Source: Brevundimonas sp. AAP58
GTDB taxonomy: Bacteria; Pseudomonadota; Alphaproteobacteria; Caulobacterales; Caulobacteraceae
Length of the DNA: 64,000 bases
Reading direction: 5' to 3'
NCBI RefSeq assembly: GCF_001295975.1
Contig: NZ_LJHU01000018.1
Location: 62,001-126,000 of the forward strand
The notes below the pieces were generated by a model. The model was not told the DNA's origin and made no database searches. It was given only the letters and a program-made list of their open reading frames with translations. Positions 53,922 to 62,564 of this stretch are shown here, piece by piece; within the stretch, counting starts at the first letter, position 1; the number at the start of each line of letters is the position of its first letter. The position numbers were made by a program, and so were the translations under genes.

Positions 53922-55064
53922 ATGAGTGACGCGTGTCTGAAGGACGTCTTCATCACCGGGACCGGGGCTTTTCTGCCCGGTGACCCCGTCGGCGTCGAGG
54001 CGATGGAGGACCACATCGGCCGGATCGGCCGACGATCCTCGGCGGTCGGGCGGCGCGCTCTGCGCTGGAACGGGGTCGAGACGCGGCACTATGCGCTCGA
54101 TCGCGATGGACGACCGCTGCATTCCAACGCCTCCATGACCGCCGATGCGCTCCGGGCGGCGCTGGACGACGCGGGGCTGGCGGCCGCGGACCTCGACTTT
54201 CTGGCGACGGCGACGACCCAGGGCGACTATCTAGTCCCCGGCCACGCGGCGGCGGTGCATGGCGAGCTGGCTTGCGGCCCGATGGAGATCGCCAGCCACC
54301 AGTCGGTGTGCGCCTCGGCCCTCACAGCACTCAAGCATGCCTGGCTCTCGGTGCGGGCAGGGGAAGCCGAGGTCGCGGCGACGGCGGCCGGGGAGTTCTC
54401 ATCCCGCTGGTTCCGGCCGCAGTTCTATGAGGGCACGACGCTGGTCGACGCCAGGGGCCGGGCGCGGGTCGAGGCGGACTTCCTGAGGTTCACCCTGTCG
54501 GACGGGGCGGGCGCGGTGGTGCTGGAGCCCAAGCCCAGGCCGGAAGGGCTGTCGCTGAAGATCGAGTGGATCGACCTGACCTCGCTGGCCGGGCGGTTCG
54601 ACCCGTGCATGTGGGCGGGCTCAACCTTCGCCGATCGCTCCGACATGCGTTCGGCCTGGAGCCACGCGGGGCCGGTCGCGGCCCATGCGGCCGGGGCGGT
54701 GGCGCTGGTTCAGGATTTCGAGCTGCTGAAGATCGTGATCCGCGCCTGGATCGGGGTCTGGCTGGAGAAGGTGGATACGGGACGAATCGTGCCGGACCAG
54801 ATCGATCACCTGCTGTGCCATTATTCCGCGCGGTCGCTGAGGGAAGAGATCGTGGGACTGCTGGAGAGCACGGCTGCCATGATCCCCGAGGAGAAGTGGT
54901 TCTCGAACCTGTCCAGCGTCGGCAATATCGGGGCGGCCTCGATCTGGGTCATGCTGGACGCCTTCCTGAAGTCCGGACGGGCCAAGCGGGGCGAGCGCGT
55001 GCTGCTGATCGTGCCCGAGAGCGGTCGGGCCATGGTGGGATTCGCGATGGGCGAGGTGGTGTGA
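53922..55064 (+). CDS. Beta-ketoacyl-ACP synthase III-like enzyme
   Basis: 380 residues with a thiolase fold. Active-site Cys130 in HQSVCASALTALKHAWLSV, catalytic His in DHLLCHYSAR, and Asn in SVGNIGAASIWVMLD. LRFTLSDGAGAVVLEPKP is typical. It is longer than housekeeping FabH and differs from it (for example IASHQSVCAS), so it is probably a specialised condensing enzyme. The stop overlaps the next gene's ATG (TGATG). With the next two genes it forms a tightly coupled operon of unknown product. Confidence 0.85.
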   Translation: MSDACLKDVFITGTGAFLPGDPVGVEAMEDHIGRIGRRSSAVGRRALRWNGVETRHYALDRDGRPLHSNASMTADALRAALDDAGLAAADLDFLATATTQGDYLVPGHAAAVHGELACGPMEIASHQSVCASALTALKHAWLSVRAGEAEVAATAAGEFSSRWFRPQFYEGTTLVDARGRARVEADFLRFTLSDGAGAVVLEPKPRPEGLSLKIEWIDLTSLAGRFDPCMWAGSTFADRSDMRSAWSHAGPVAAHAAGAVALVQDFELLKIVIRAWIGVWLEKVDTGRIVPDQIDHLLCHYSARSLREEIVGLLESTAAMIPEEKWFSNLSSVGNIGAASIWVMLDAFLKSGRAKRGERVLLIVPESGRAMVGFAMGEVV

Positions 55065-55747
55065 TGGCGGACGGCGCGCGGATCGATGACCCGGTGGCGG
55101 ACACCCTGCGAAAGCTGGCGCTGGTGTTCGCCGACTTCGAGCAGCGGCTGGAGGCGACGCCCCTGATCCGCAAGCTGACGCGTGGGCGGTTCGAGCTGGC
55201 GGACTATCACGCCTTCCTGATCAACCTGCGCCAGCAGGTGAAGGACGGGGCGCTGTGGATGAGCCGCGCGGCCTCCAACATCGGCGAGGATCACCTGGAA
55301 CTGCGCTCGACCCTGATGCGCCATGCGGTGACCGAGCACCGCGATTTCCGCCTGCTGGAAGCGGATTTCGTCGCGTCCGGCGGGGAGCTGTCGGTCATCC
55401 GATCGGCGAAGAAGAACGTCGGGTCCGAGGCCCTGTCGGCCTGGATGTTCCATGAGGCGTCGAAGCCCGACCCGTTCGGCCTGCTGGGCGCCATGTTCAT
55501 CATCGAAGGGCTGGGCTCGATCAAGGCCGCGCCCTGGGGGCGTCAGGTCAAGGAACGGCTGGGCCTGCCCGACGAGGCGGTGCGGTTCCTGCTCTATCAC
55601 GGCGAGAACGACGCCGAGCACATGGCCGAGTTCGAGGAAATGCTCCGCATGGTCCTGCCCGACGACGCGGTCGCCGAGCGCATCGTGACGACGGCGAAGG
55701 TGACGGCCCGGCTCTATGCCCTGCAGATCGAGGAGATCGGCGCTTGA
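55064..55747 (+). CDS. Heme-oxygenase-like diiron protein
   Basis: 227-residue all-helical protein of the iron-containing redox (TenA/heme-oxygenase-like) superfamily. Candidate metal ligands: H87, E91 and H92 in RHAVTEHRDF, E148 in FIIEGLGS, and H179, D183 and H186 in YHGENDAEHMAEF, matching the H-x3-D-x2-H helix of heme-oxygenase-like diiron oxidases such as UndA and SznF. No heme-proximal motif is evident. The reaction is unknown; the neighbouring KAS III-like enzyme suggests an acyl substrate. It overlaps both neighbours by 1-4 nt. Confidence 0.78.
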   Translation: MADGARIDDPVADTLRKLALVFADFEQRLEATPLIRKLTRGRFELADYHAFLINLRQQVKDGALWMSRAASNIGEDHLELRSTLMRHAVTEHRDFRLLEADFVASGGELSVIRSAKKNVGSEALSAWMFHEASKPDPFGLLGAMFIIEGLGSIKAAPWGRQVKERLGLPDEAVRFLLYHGENDAEHMAEFEEMLRMVLPDDAVAERIVTTAKVTARLYALQIEEIGA

Positions 55748-56697
55748 GCCTGTCTGACGGCGGGGCCGCCTGGAAATCCGATCCGTTCGATCCACGCCGA
55801 TACGACAGCCGCGATCCGGACCCGTGGCTGGCGCTCTATCTCGACCACTCCCTGCCGATCGATCCCGGGGCCAAGCGGGCCCTGCTCATGGGCGCCCGGT
55901 CGTGGTCGCGGCGGTGGCTGTTTCCGGTCAGCCGGCCGCTGGTGTTCCTGTTCTTCTGTCTGGTGAAGGTGCTGCGCGCCATCTCGCCCCGCTACCCCAA
56001 CCTGAACGGCCTGCTGCACAAGTCCATCCACTGGGGCTTGCGGACTTTCGGCAGCCCGGAGTGCAACACCCTGATCCTGCGCCATTTCCACGTCGGGACC
56101 GAACTGCTCGCCTTCATGAAGGCCAACGCCGGGATCGATCCGGAGCTGGTCAAGACCGTGCCGCTCAAGCCCCTGACGCTGAGGGATCTGGAGGACAACG
56201 TCTTCCTTCAGCACGACCTGAATGTCTTCAACTTCATCATCGAGCTGAACCTGGCCCTGCGGGCGGCGGGCAAGGAGATCACGCCGCCGGACCGGGTGGA
56301 TTTCTCCATGATCTCCGACATCGACCCGGCCTTCGAACGCTTCCCGACGGGCCCCCTGAACCGCATCGACATCCAGACGGCGGTGGAGTTCTACACGCCG
56401 CTCTATGCGCTGATGCTGCCCCGCGCCGACTTCATGCGCGCCAGTCACTCGCTGCAGCTGGACGAGATCGTGGGCATCTACATCGGACGGATCCTCGGCA
56501 CCGACTACCACATGAGCTTCGTCAAGAACGGCCATCCGCTGGTGGCCCTGTCGACGCTGCAGGCGGGCTACCGGCTGATGATGCACGGCCTGGACTGTGA
56601 GGCCATGCATGGGTGGCTGCGGGTCCTGAAGGCGCGCCAGGAGGCCGGTCTGCCGCTCGATCCGCGCGATCCTACGGGCGGGCCAGAACTTGACTAG
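55744..56697 (+). CDS. Unknown protein of the KAS III-diiron operon
   Basis: 317 residues, TTG start overlapping the previous stop (TTGA). One likely membrane or membrane-associated helix lies near residues 60-77 (VSRPLVFLFFCLVKVLRAI). The rest is helical and rich in His and acidic residues: LILRHFHVGTELLAFM, VFLQHDLNVFNFIIELN, RASHSLQLDEIVGIYIGR, TDYHMSFVKNGHPLVAL and MMHGLDCEAMHGWLR. The spacing of His/Glu/Asp on helices would permit a metal site, but no known family motif was recognised. Its coupling to the two upstream genes implies a common pathway. Confidence 0.7.
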   Translation: MSLSDGGAAWKSDPFDPRRYDSRDPDPWLALYLDHSLPIDPGAKRALLMGARSWSRRWLFPVSRPLVFLFFCLVKVLRAISPRYPNLNGLLHKSIHWGLRTFGSPECNTLILRHFHVGTELLAFMKANAGIDPELVKTVPLKPLTLRDLEDNVFLQHDLNVFNFIIELNLALRAAGKEITPPDRVDFSMISDIDPAFERFPTGPLNRIDIQTAVEFYTPLYALMLPRADFMRASHSLQLDEIVGIYIGRILGTDYHMSFVKNGHPLVALSTLQAGYRLMMHGLDCEAMHGWLRVLKARQEAGLPLDPRDPTGGPELD

Positions 56698-56708
56698 GCT
56701 GGGCTGGC

Positions 56709-57506
56709 CTAGGCGGGCTGGAGGGCGACCGCGACGCCCTCGGCGGTCAGTCGCTCGGACAGGGCCGCGATAGCCGCCTCGACCGCTGCCGCGTCGCGCC
56801 CGCGCACCACCAGGTTCGTGCCGATCTCGCCCTGTGTTCCCGCGCCGAACGGATAGCTGCCGAAGCTCAGGTCGCGGCTGGCCTTCGCCGCCTCGGACAG
56901 GGTCGCGGCGACCGCGCCTTCCCCCACGCCGGTGACGCGCAGCGTCCGCGCATGGACCACCGCCCCGGTCCGCAGCCGCGGTGCCACGTCCTCCAGCATC
57001 GCCGTCATGATCTTCGGTACGCCCGCCATGACGAAGACGTTGTCGACCTGAAATCCCGGCGCGTCGGTCACCGGATTAGCGATCAGGACGCCGCCATCGG
57101 GAATGCGCGCCATGCGCCGCCGCGCCGCGTTCAGCTCGTCGCCGTAGCGGCGCTCGAGGATGGCCAAGGCCTCCGGGTGCTCCTCGATGCCGAGGCCGAA
57201 CGCCCGGGCCACGCAGTCGGCGGTGATGTCGTCGTGCGTCGGGCCGATGCCGCCAGTGGTGAAGACGTAGTCGTGGGCGTGACGCAGCGCGTTCAGGGCG
57301 TCGATGATCTGGTCCTCACGGTCGCCGACGGTGCGGGCTTCCAGCAGGTCGATGCCCAGGGCCGCCAGGAAACGGGCGATGGTGTTCAGATTGGTGTCGG
57401 CCGTCCGGCCCGACAGTATCTCGTCGCCGATTATTAATGCGGCAGCGGTCTTACAGACTTGATTCCCGGGAGCGGGAGGGTTTTCCAGGCTCTGATTGAG
57501 CGTCAT
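56709..57506 (-). CDS. CinA-type molybdopterin-binding domain protein
   Basis: 265 residues with only the N-terminal MoCF/CinA domain: AALIIGDEILSGRTADTNLNTIARFLAALGIDLLEARTVGD, YVFTTGGIGPTHDDITADCVA, NPVTDAPGFQVDNVFVMAGVP. The PncC deamidase domain of full CinA is absent. Members hydrolyse ADP-ribose or related nucleotides, but the role of stand-alone copies is unclear. The start ATG 57506 lies inside the 3' end of the upstream gene (56-nt overlap), and residues 1-17 look foreign to the family. Confidence 0.83.
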   Translation of the reverse strand: MTLNQSLENPPAPGNQVCKTAAALIIGDEILSGRTADTNLNTIARFLAALGIDLLEARTVGDREDQIIDALNALRHAHDYVFTTGGIGPTHDDITADCVARAFGLGIEEHPEALAILERRYGDELNAARRRMARIPDGGVLIANPVTDAPGFQVDNVFVMAGVPKIMTAMLEDVAPRLRTGAVVHARTLRVTGVGEGAVAATLSEAAKASRDLSFGSYPFGAGTQGEIGTNLVVRGRDAAAVEAAIAALSERLTAEGVAVALQPA

Positions 57507-57741
57507 TCAAACTCTTCGCAGAAAAATAGCCGTAAAGAGCAGAGCCTACCGCGCCGGCGATGGGAACAGCACCGACAACGAACAAGGGGAGAGCATTGGC
57601 GGCTGCGACAGCGGCTCCAACGCCAGCAGCCAAGGTTCCATAAGTGCCAAACTGCAAAGCCTTGATCGTGCCCCCGGCATCAACCTTTACGCGACCAGGA
57701 TCAGCGCGATGGATGTTCGATTTTTCGTGAGCGTCTGTCAT
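57451..57741 (-). CDS. Hypothetical glycine/alanine-rich membrane protein of a low-GC islet
   Basis: 96 residues: MTDAHEKSNIHRADPGRVKVDAGGTIKALQFGTYGTLAAGVGAAVAAANALPLFVVGAVPIAGAVGSALYGYFSAKSLNDAQSEPGKPSRSRESSL. Two closely spaced hydrophobic segments suggest a helical hairpin in the membrane. The ATG overlaps the stop of the upstream gene (TAATG). Base composition is clearly lower in G+C than the surroundings. No family recognised. Confidence 0.6.
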   Translation of the reverse strand: MTDAHEKSNIHRADPGRVKVDAGGTIKALQFGTYGTLAAGVGAAVAAANALPLFVVGAVPIAGAVGSALYGYFSAKSLNDAQSEPGKPSRSRESSL

Positions 57742-58172
57742 TAGTACACTCCTGTAGCGGCTCGCGCCGCTGCCGCAGATATAGCGGCTACTAGTGCGGA
57801 TTGCCATGAAAGATGGGAAAGCGAGCTAAGGTCGAACGGCTCACCGTCTTTATCCAAGGTTCCTGTGTGAGCCAGCGCCATCACGAAATAGGCACCCACT
57901 GCGAAAATCATGACCAGCAAACATGTGGAAAGGATGGCCGTCGCCAAACCGGCGCTGATTGATTGGCCACTTGATGAAAGCTGATTTTTCCAGAGGTCCA
58001 TGATCAGAATCGCTGAGACCCCGACCACGTAGAAAAAGAGCACGCCATCCTTCAAAACAGACGCTGTGGTGGGTCGTCTTCCCGCAATGGCTTGAGCGAA
58101 CCAAACTGATCCCACCGGAACAGCAGGCAGGACTAGGTTTCCGAACAACCAGATTAGAAAATTTGGATTCAA
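57741..58172 (-). CDS. Hypothetical four-helix membrane protein of a low-GC islet
   Basis: 143 residues from TTG 58172: NPNFLIWLFGNLVLPAVPVGSVWFAQ, VLKDGVLFFYVVGVSAILIMDLW, ISAGLATAILSTCLLVMIFAVGAYFVMALA and a C-terminal AAISAAAARAATG. Three to four membrane segments are likely. Codon use and G+C are atypical for this window, pointing to recent acquisition together with the next gene. No function assigned. Confidence 0.6.
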   Translation of the reverse strand: MNPNFLIWLFGNLVLPAVPVGSVWFAQAIAGRRPTTASVLKDGVLFFYVVGVSAILIMDLWKNQLSSSGQSISAGLATAILSTCLLVMIFAVGAYFVMALAHTGTLDKDGEPFDLSSLSHLSWQSALVAAISAAAARAATGVY

Positions 58173-58345
58173 TCCAGCCCCCCGTCTTTAGGGGTCGCAG
58201 ACTTCGTCATTCTCGCGAGGATTGCAATGCTCAATGCCTCAATCAACCAAGCGACACCCGCCCCTCAAACCGCTTGAGGTTCTGTGCTATCGTCGCCATC
58301 TGACGCCCCAACTGGTCCCGGACGGACCGCCGAGACCCGACCCGC

Positions 58346-59167
58346 ATGTACGAGACGCCCGAGCTGGAAGCCGACACCCTGGTCCGCACCAGCGCCATCC
58401 GCATCTATGACGACCCCGCCGACTTCGAGGGCATGCGGGCGGCCGGGCGGCTGGTGGCCGAGGCGCTGGACATGATCGCGCCCTACGTCGTGCCCGGCGT
58501 GACGACGGAAGAGCTCGACGACCGCATCCGCCAGTTCACTCTGGACCGGGGCGGGATGCCCGCGTGCCTCGGCTACAAGGGCTACATGAAGACGGTCTGC
58601 ACCTCGATCAATCACGTGGTGTGCCACGGCATCCCCGGCGACCGGGTGCTGAAGGACGGCGACATCGTCAACATCGACCACACCGTCATCGTCGACGGCT
58701 GGCACGGCGACTCCAGCCGCATGTATGCGGTCGGCCAGATCAACGCGCGGGCCAGGAAGCTGGTCGACGTGACCTATGAGGCGCTGGCGCTGGGCCTGGA
58801 GCAGGTGAAGCCCGGCAACACCTTCGGCGACATCGGCTACGCCATCCAGCGTCACGTCGAGGCCAACCGCATGTCGGTCGTGCGCGACTTCTGCGGCCAT
58901 GGAATCGGGCGGTTGTTCCACGACAGCCCCAACGTCCTGCACTATGGCCGAAAGGGCGAGGGCGCGGTGCTGAAGCCCGGCATGATCTTCACCGTCGAGC
59001 CGATGGTGAATCTGGGCAAGCCGCACGTGAAGGTGCTGTCCGACGGCTGGACCGCCGTGACCCGCGACAAGTCCCTGTCGGCCCAATGCGAGCACACCGT
59101 CGGCGTGACCGAGGACGGGGTGGAGATCTTCACCGCCAGCCCCGCCGGCCTGTTCCGCCCGAACTGA
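58346..59167 (+). CDS. map: Methionine aminopeptidase, type I
   Basis: 273-residue metalloprotease removing initiator Met. Ligands in order: NIDHTVIVDGWHGDSSRM (two Asp), DFCGHGIGRLFHDSPNV (His), IFTVEPMVNLG (Glu) and QCEHTVGVTEDG (Glu). Substrate-site His: NHVVCHGIPGDRVL. The N-terminal 25 residues are longer than in E. coli Map but common in alphaproteobacteria. Confidence 0.94.
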   Translation: MYETPELEADTLVRTSAIRIYDDPADFEGMRAAGRLVAEALDMIAPYVVPGVTTEELDDRIRQFTLDRGGMPACLGYKGYMKTVCTSINHVVCHGIPGDRVLKDGDIVNIDHTVIVDGWHGDSSRMYAVGQINARARKLVDVTYEALALGLEQVKPGNTFGDIGYAIQRHVEANRMSVVRDFCGHGIGRLFHDSPNVLHYGRKGEGAVLKPGMIFTVEPMVNLGKPHVKVLSDGWTAVTRDKSLSAQCEHTVGVTEDGVEIFTASPAGLFRPN

Positions 59168-59227
59168 CCGGACTTGAACGCGGCCCGGCAGCCGCTAGCG
59201 TGAACCCGTGATTGCACGGGGGCGGGC

Positions 59228-59971
59228 TTGAGCGAAGAAAGCGAAGACACCGCCCGTGCGGCTCCGAAGCCCCTGCCCCACCACGCGGGCCATCGTGAAC
59301 GTCTGCGCCAACGGGCGCGGACGGCGGGGCTGACCCATCTGCCGGACTATGAACTGCTGGAGCTGTTCCTGTTCCGCAGCCAGCCGCAGGGCGACGTCAA
59401 GCCGATCGCCAAGGCGCTATTGGCCCGGTTCGGATCGCTGGCGGCTGTGCTGGCCGCCTCCGTCGAGGAGCTGATGACGGTCCGGACCGAGGATACACGG
59501 GGGCGCACCAAGGGGATCGGGGTCGAGACGGCGCTGGATCTGGCGGCGCTGCACGAGGTCGCCCAGCGCGTGGCCAAGGAACCGGCCATCAAGCGGCCGG
59601 TGATCTCGTCGTGGACGGCGTTGCTGGCCTATGTCCGGGTGGCGTTGCAGCACGAGCCGAGGGAGCAGTTCCGGGTCTTGTATCTGGACAAGAAGAACCA
59701 GCTGATCCTGGACGAGGTCCAGAACCGGGGCACGGTCGATCACGCCCCGGTCTATCCCCGCGAGGTGGTGCGGCGCGGGCTGGAGGTCTCGGCCGCCGCC
59801 ATGATCCTGGTCCACAACCACCCGTCCGGCGACCCGACGCCCAGCCGCGCCGACATCGACATGACCAAGCAGATCGTCCAGGCGGCCAGGGCCCTGTCGG
59901 TCGAGGTCCACGACCATCTGATCGTGGGCCGCGACGGAGTGACCAGCTTCAAGTCTCTGGGACTGATGTAG
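59228..59971 (+). CDS. radC: RadC-family JAB/MPN protein
   Basis: 247 residues from TTG 59228. An N-terminal helix-hairpin-helix region ([57 protein letters not shown]) precedes the MPN domain with the JAMM motif [21 protein letters not shown]. The family is often called a DNA repair protein, but its biochemical role is not settled. Confidence 0.9.
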   Translation: MSEESEDTARAAPKPLPHHAGHRERLRQRARTAGLTHLPDYELLELFLFRSQPQGDVKPIAKALLARFGSLAAVLAASVEELMTVRTEDTRGRTKGIGVETALDLAALHEVAQRVAKEPAIKRPVISSWTALLAYVRVALQHEPREQFRVLYLDKKNQLILDEVQNRGTVDHAPVYPREVVRRGLEVSAAAMILVHNHPSGDPTPSRADIDMTKQIVQAARALSVEVHDHLIVGRDGVTSFKSLGLM

Positions 59972-59977
59972 CCCCGG

Positions 59978-62041
59978 TCAGAACCGCGTCGACAGCGTCA
60001 GCCGGGCGTTGAGCGGCGCGCCGGTCGAGATGTTGGCGTTGTTGTGGGCGTCGGGGAAATGGTCGGCGTCGAACAGGTTCTCGATGTTCAGCTGGACCTC
60101 GACCCGGTCGGACACCTCATAGAAGGCGGCGGCGTCGACCCGGGTGAAGCCGGGCAGGCGGGTCGCGGCCGACGAGGTCCGGATGGCGGCGAACTGGTCG
60201 GACTGATGCGTCACGCCCAGGCCCAACCCCAGACGCGGCGTGACCTCATAGCGGTTCCACAGGCTGAACTGCTGCTCCGGCACCTGGGCCAGGCGGACGA
60301 AGTCGTTGCCCTTCAGCACGCCGTCCTGCCAGGCGTAACCGGTGCTGATCTGCCAGCGGTCGGTGATGTTGCCGGTCGCGGCCAGTTCCAGGCCGGTGGT
60401 GCGGGTCTCGCCGACGTTAATGCTGAGCGCCGGGTTGTTCGGGTCGGGGGTCGTCGCGTTGGTGCGGTCCAGCTGGAACAGGGCGGCGGTCACGAACAGG
60501 TTCGGGCTGGCCTGCCACTTCAGGCCGACCTCATGGTTGGTGAACCGTTCGGGTTCGAGGTTCTCCTGCGCCGTCGTCAGGCTCAGGAACTGGTCGCCCG
60601 AGCGCGGCAGGAAGGAGCGGCTGTAGCTGGCGTAGAGCGACAGGTCCGGACCTGGCTTGAAGATCAGGCCCAGCCGCGGCGAGACCTTTTCGTCGGTCCG
60701 CGAGAACGGCCGGTCAGGCGTGGCGAACAGGTCGACGCCGGAGATGTCGAAGCGGTCGAAGCGCAGGCCGGCGACGATGTCGAAGCGGTCGCCCAGGCTG
60801 ATCTGGTCCTGCACATAGGCCGAGACGGTCTCGACGGTGGACTCGGTCTGGCGCGCCAGGGTCGGGAAGGTCACGGTCGGGAAAACCGGGTTGGTCAGGC
60901 TGAAGGTCGCGTTGGACAGAACGCCGTTGCGACGCGAATTCGCCGAGGTCTGGTCGCCGTATTCGAGGCCGAACAGGATCTTATGCTGCAGCGGGCCGGT
61001 GGTGGTTTCCCACACCAGGTTGGACTGGATCAGGATGTTCTCGCGCGTGGTCGGGTCGGTGTAGGCCGCCAGAGGCACGGTCCCGGTCTGGCTGGTCGCC
61101 GGGCCGTTCGGATAGACGTTGGTGTAGACCTTGTCGAAGTCGCCCCACAGCGCCGTGGTCGACCAGTTCAGGCCCTCGGCCAGTTCGCCGTCCAGGCGGG
61201 CCTTCAAGATGTGAGCCTCCAGCGTCGTGCGGTTGACGCCGGGCACGCCGAAGAACTGGTCGCGATAGCCCTCCAGCGGGCGACCGTTGAGCGACGGCAC
61301 GCCGCGATCGGTCGAGCGGTCGTCGTCGACGTACTCATAGGACAGGCCCGCCGACCAGCCGGGCGCCAGCTCGGCGGCGACGTAGGGGTTCACGGCGAAC
61401 CGCTGGCCCTCGTAGAAGTCGCGGTGGTTGCCCAGCTCCTCATAGACGGCGTTCAGGCGGAATGCGGCCATCTCGCCGATCGGGGCGTTCAGATCGGCCG
61501 ACAGGTCCCAGGCACCGAAGCTGTTCGCCGACAGGCGCGAGCCGAAGAACATCTCGCCCGCTTGGGGCGTCTTCTGCACCCGGTTGACGATGCCGCCGCC
61601 GCCGCCCCGTCCGAAGATCAGGGCATAGGGGCCCTTCAGCACCTCGACCCGCTCCAGATTGTAGAGGCCGCGGAAGTACTGCACGTCGTCGCGCACGCCA
61701 TCGAGGAAGAAGTCGGCGGTGGTGTTCTGGCCGCGCAGGGTGATCTGGTCGCGGTTGCCTTCGCCCTGGCCGATGGTGACGCCGGGCACATAGCGAAGCA
61801 CATCCGACAGGCTGTAGGCGGCCTGGTCGTCCAGCTGCTGGCGAGTGACGACATTGACGCTCTGGGGCACGTCGATCAGGGGGGTGTCGGTCTTGGTCGC
61901 CGTGACCGAGTTCAGGGCGACGTAGCCGCGCGTCTGGCCCGTGACGATGATGGGGCTGAGCTGATCCGCCGGATCCTCCGCCACGGATACAGCCGGGACC
62001 ATCACGGTGAAGAGAGCGGTAGAAACCAGCAGAGCGCGCAC
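59978..62041 (-). CDS. TonB-dependent siderophore receptor
   Basis: 687 residues from GTG 62041, with an AGAGG ribosome site. Signal peptide (RALLVSTALFTVMVPAVSVA), TonB box SPIIVTGQ, and a plug typical of ferric-catecholate or hydroxamate receptors: TDTPLIDVPQSVNVVTRQQLDDQAAYSLSDVLRYVPGVTIGQGEGNRDQITLRGQNTTADFFLDGVRDDVQYFRGLYNLERVEVLKGPYALIFGRGGGGGIVNRV. The barrel ends LNARLTLSTRF. It probably imports a ferric siderophore made by other organisms, as no siderophore genes lie nearby. Confidence 0.9.
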   Translation of the reverse strand: MRALLVSTALFTVMVPAVSVAEDPADQLSPIIVTGQTRGYVALNSVTATKTDTPLIDVPQSVNVVTRQQLDDQAAYSLSDVLRYVPGVTIGQGEGNRDQITLRGQNTTADFFLDGVRDDVQYFRGLYNLERVEVLKGPYALIFGRGGGGGIVNRVQKTPQAGEMFFGSRLSANSFGAWDLSADLNAPIGEMAAFRLNAVYEELGNHRDFYEGQRFAVNPYVAAELAPGWSAGLSYEYVDDDRSTDRGVPSLNGRPLEGYRDQFFGVPGVNRTTLEAHILKARLDGELAEGLNWSTTALWGDFDKVYTNVYPNGPATSQTGTVPLAAYTDPTTRENILIQSNLVWETTTGPLQHKILFGLEYGDQTSANSRRNGVLSNATFSLTNPVFPTVTFPTLARQTESTVETVSAYVQDQISLGDRFDIVAGLRFDRFDISGVDLFATPDRPFSRTDEKVSPRLGLIFKPGPDLSLYASYSRSFLPRSGDQFLSLTTAQENLEPERFTNHEVGLKWQASPNLFVTAALFQLDRTNATTPDPNNPALSINVGETRTTGLELAATGNITDRWQISTGYAWQDGVLKGNDFVRLAQVPEQQFSLWNRYEVTPRLGLGLGVTHQSDQFAAIRTSSAATRLPGFTRVDAAAFYEVSDRVEVQLNIENLFDADHFPDAHNNANISTGAPLNARLTLSTRF

Positions 62042-62107
62042 AGAGGACCTCTAGATCAACACGGGCCGGAAGCCCTACTGCGACGCATTCTTAATTTCAA
62101 CAAAAAA

Positions 62108-62122
62108 TGAGAGCGGGTCTCA
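62108..62122 (-). promoter_or_regulatory. Candidate iron-responsive operator
   Basis: TGAGA-CCCGC-TCTCA (minus strand) is a perfect inverted repeat within an AT-richer TTGCGATTGAG...CTCATTTTTTG context, 67 bp before the siderophore receptor start. The position fits a Fur or other iron regulator, but the match to a known consensus is partial. Confidence 0.35.
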
Positions 62123-62270
62123 ATCGCAATTCCGACGGGGCTTGCGACCGGCCATCCACCCCCATCGCGCCTGGGGGTTCGCGCGTGTGGCTGGGCCGCC
62201 AATGAGGAAAGAGAAGGCCACGACAGCGCAATAATTCTGCAAGGCGATTGCTCTCGGTCACGCGAGAAGG

Positions 62271-62347
62271 TGGTGGCTGGGGGCGGGATCGAACCGCCGA
62301 CCTGTGGGTTATGAATCCACCGCTCTAACCATCTGAGCTACCCAGCC
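62271..62347 (-). tRNA. tRNA-Met (anticodon CAT)
   Basis: On the minus strand the gene folds as a cloverleaf: acceptor GGCTGGG / CCCAGCC, D-arm GCTCAGATGGTTAGAGC, anticodon loop TTCATAA, T-arm GGCGGTTCGATCCCGCC, discriminator A and encoded CCA. The first anticodon-stem pair next to the loop is mismatched (A-C). The CAT anticodon could be elongator Met or, if lysidine-modified, Ile2; the TTCATAA loop favours elongator Met. Confidence 0.9.
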
Positions 62348-62564
62348 CCGTGGGGGCGTCGCGGGCGGGCGCAAGTGGCCGGGCGCGCGAGAGGCGTGCC
62401 TATATCGTCCGCGCCCCGCCGGTTCAAGCCGTCACATGGTCGAGGTCTGCGCAGGACGCGACCCGCCGCGACAGGCCGTCGCGTCGGACCCGCAACCGGA
62501 ACGGTGGCGCTTTGGCGTCGTTCCCGCCATAGAGCCGAACATCAGACCCATCGGAGACCGATCC

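Noticed and set aside
60044-62110. 688-codon frame antisense to the siderophore receptor
   Set aside because: Same GC-driven artefact; the translation is low-complexity Gly/Val/Arg/Gln and the opposite strand is a clear receptor.
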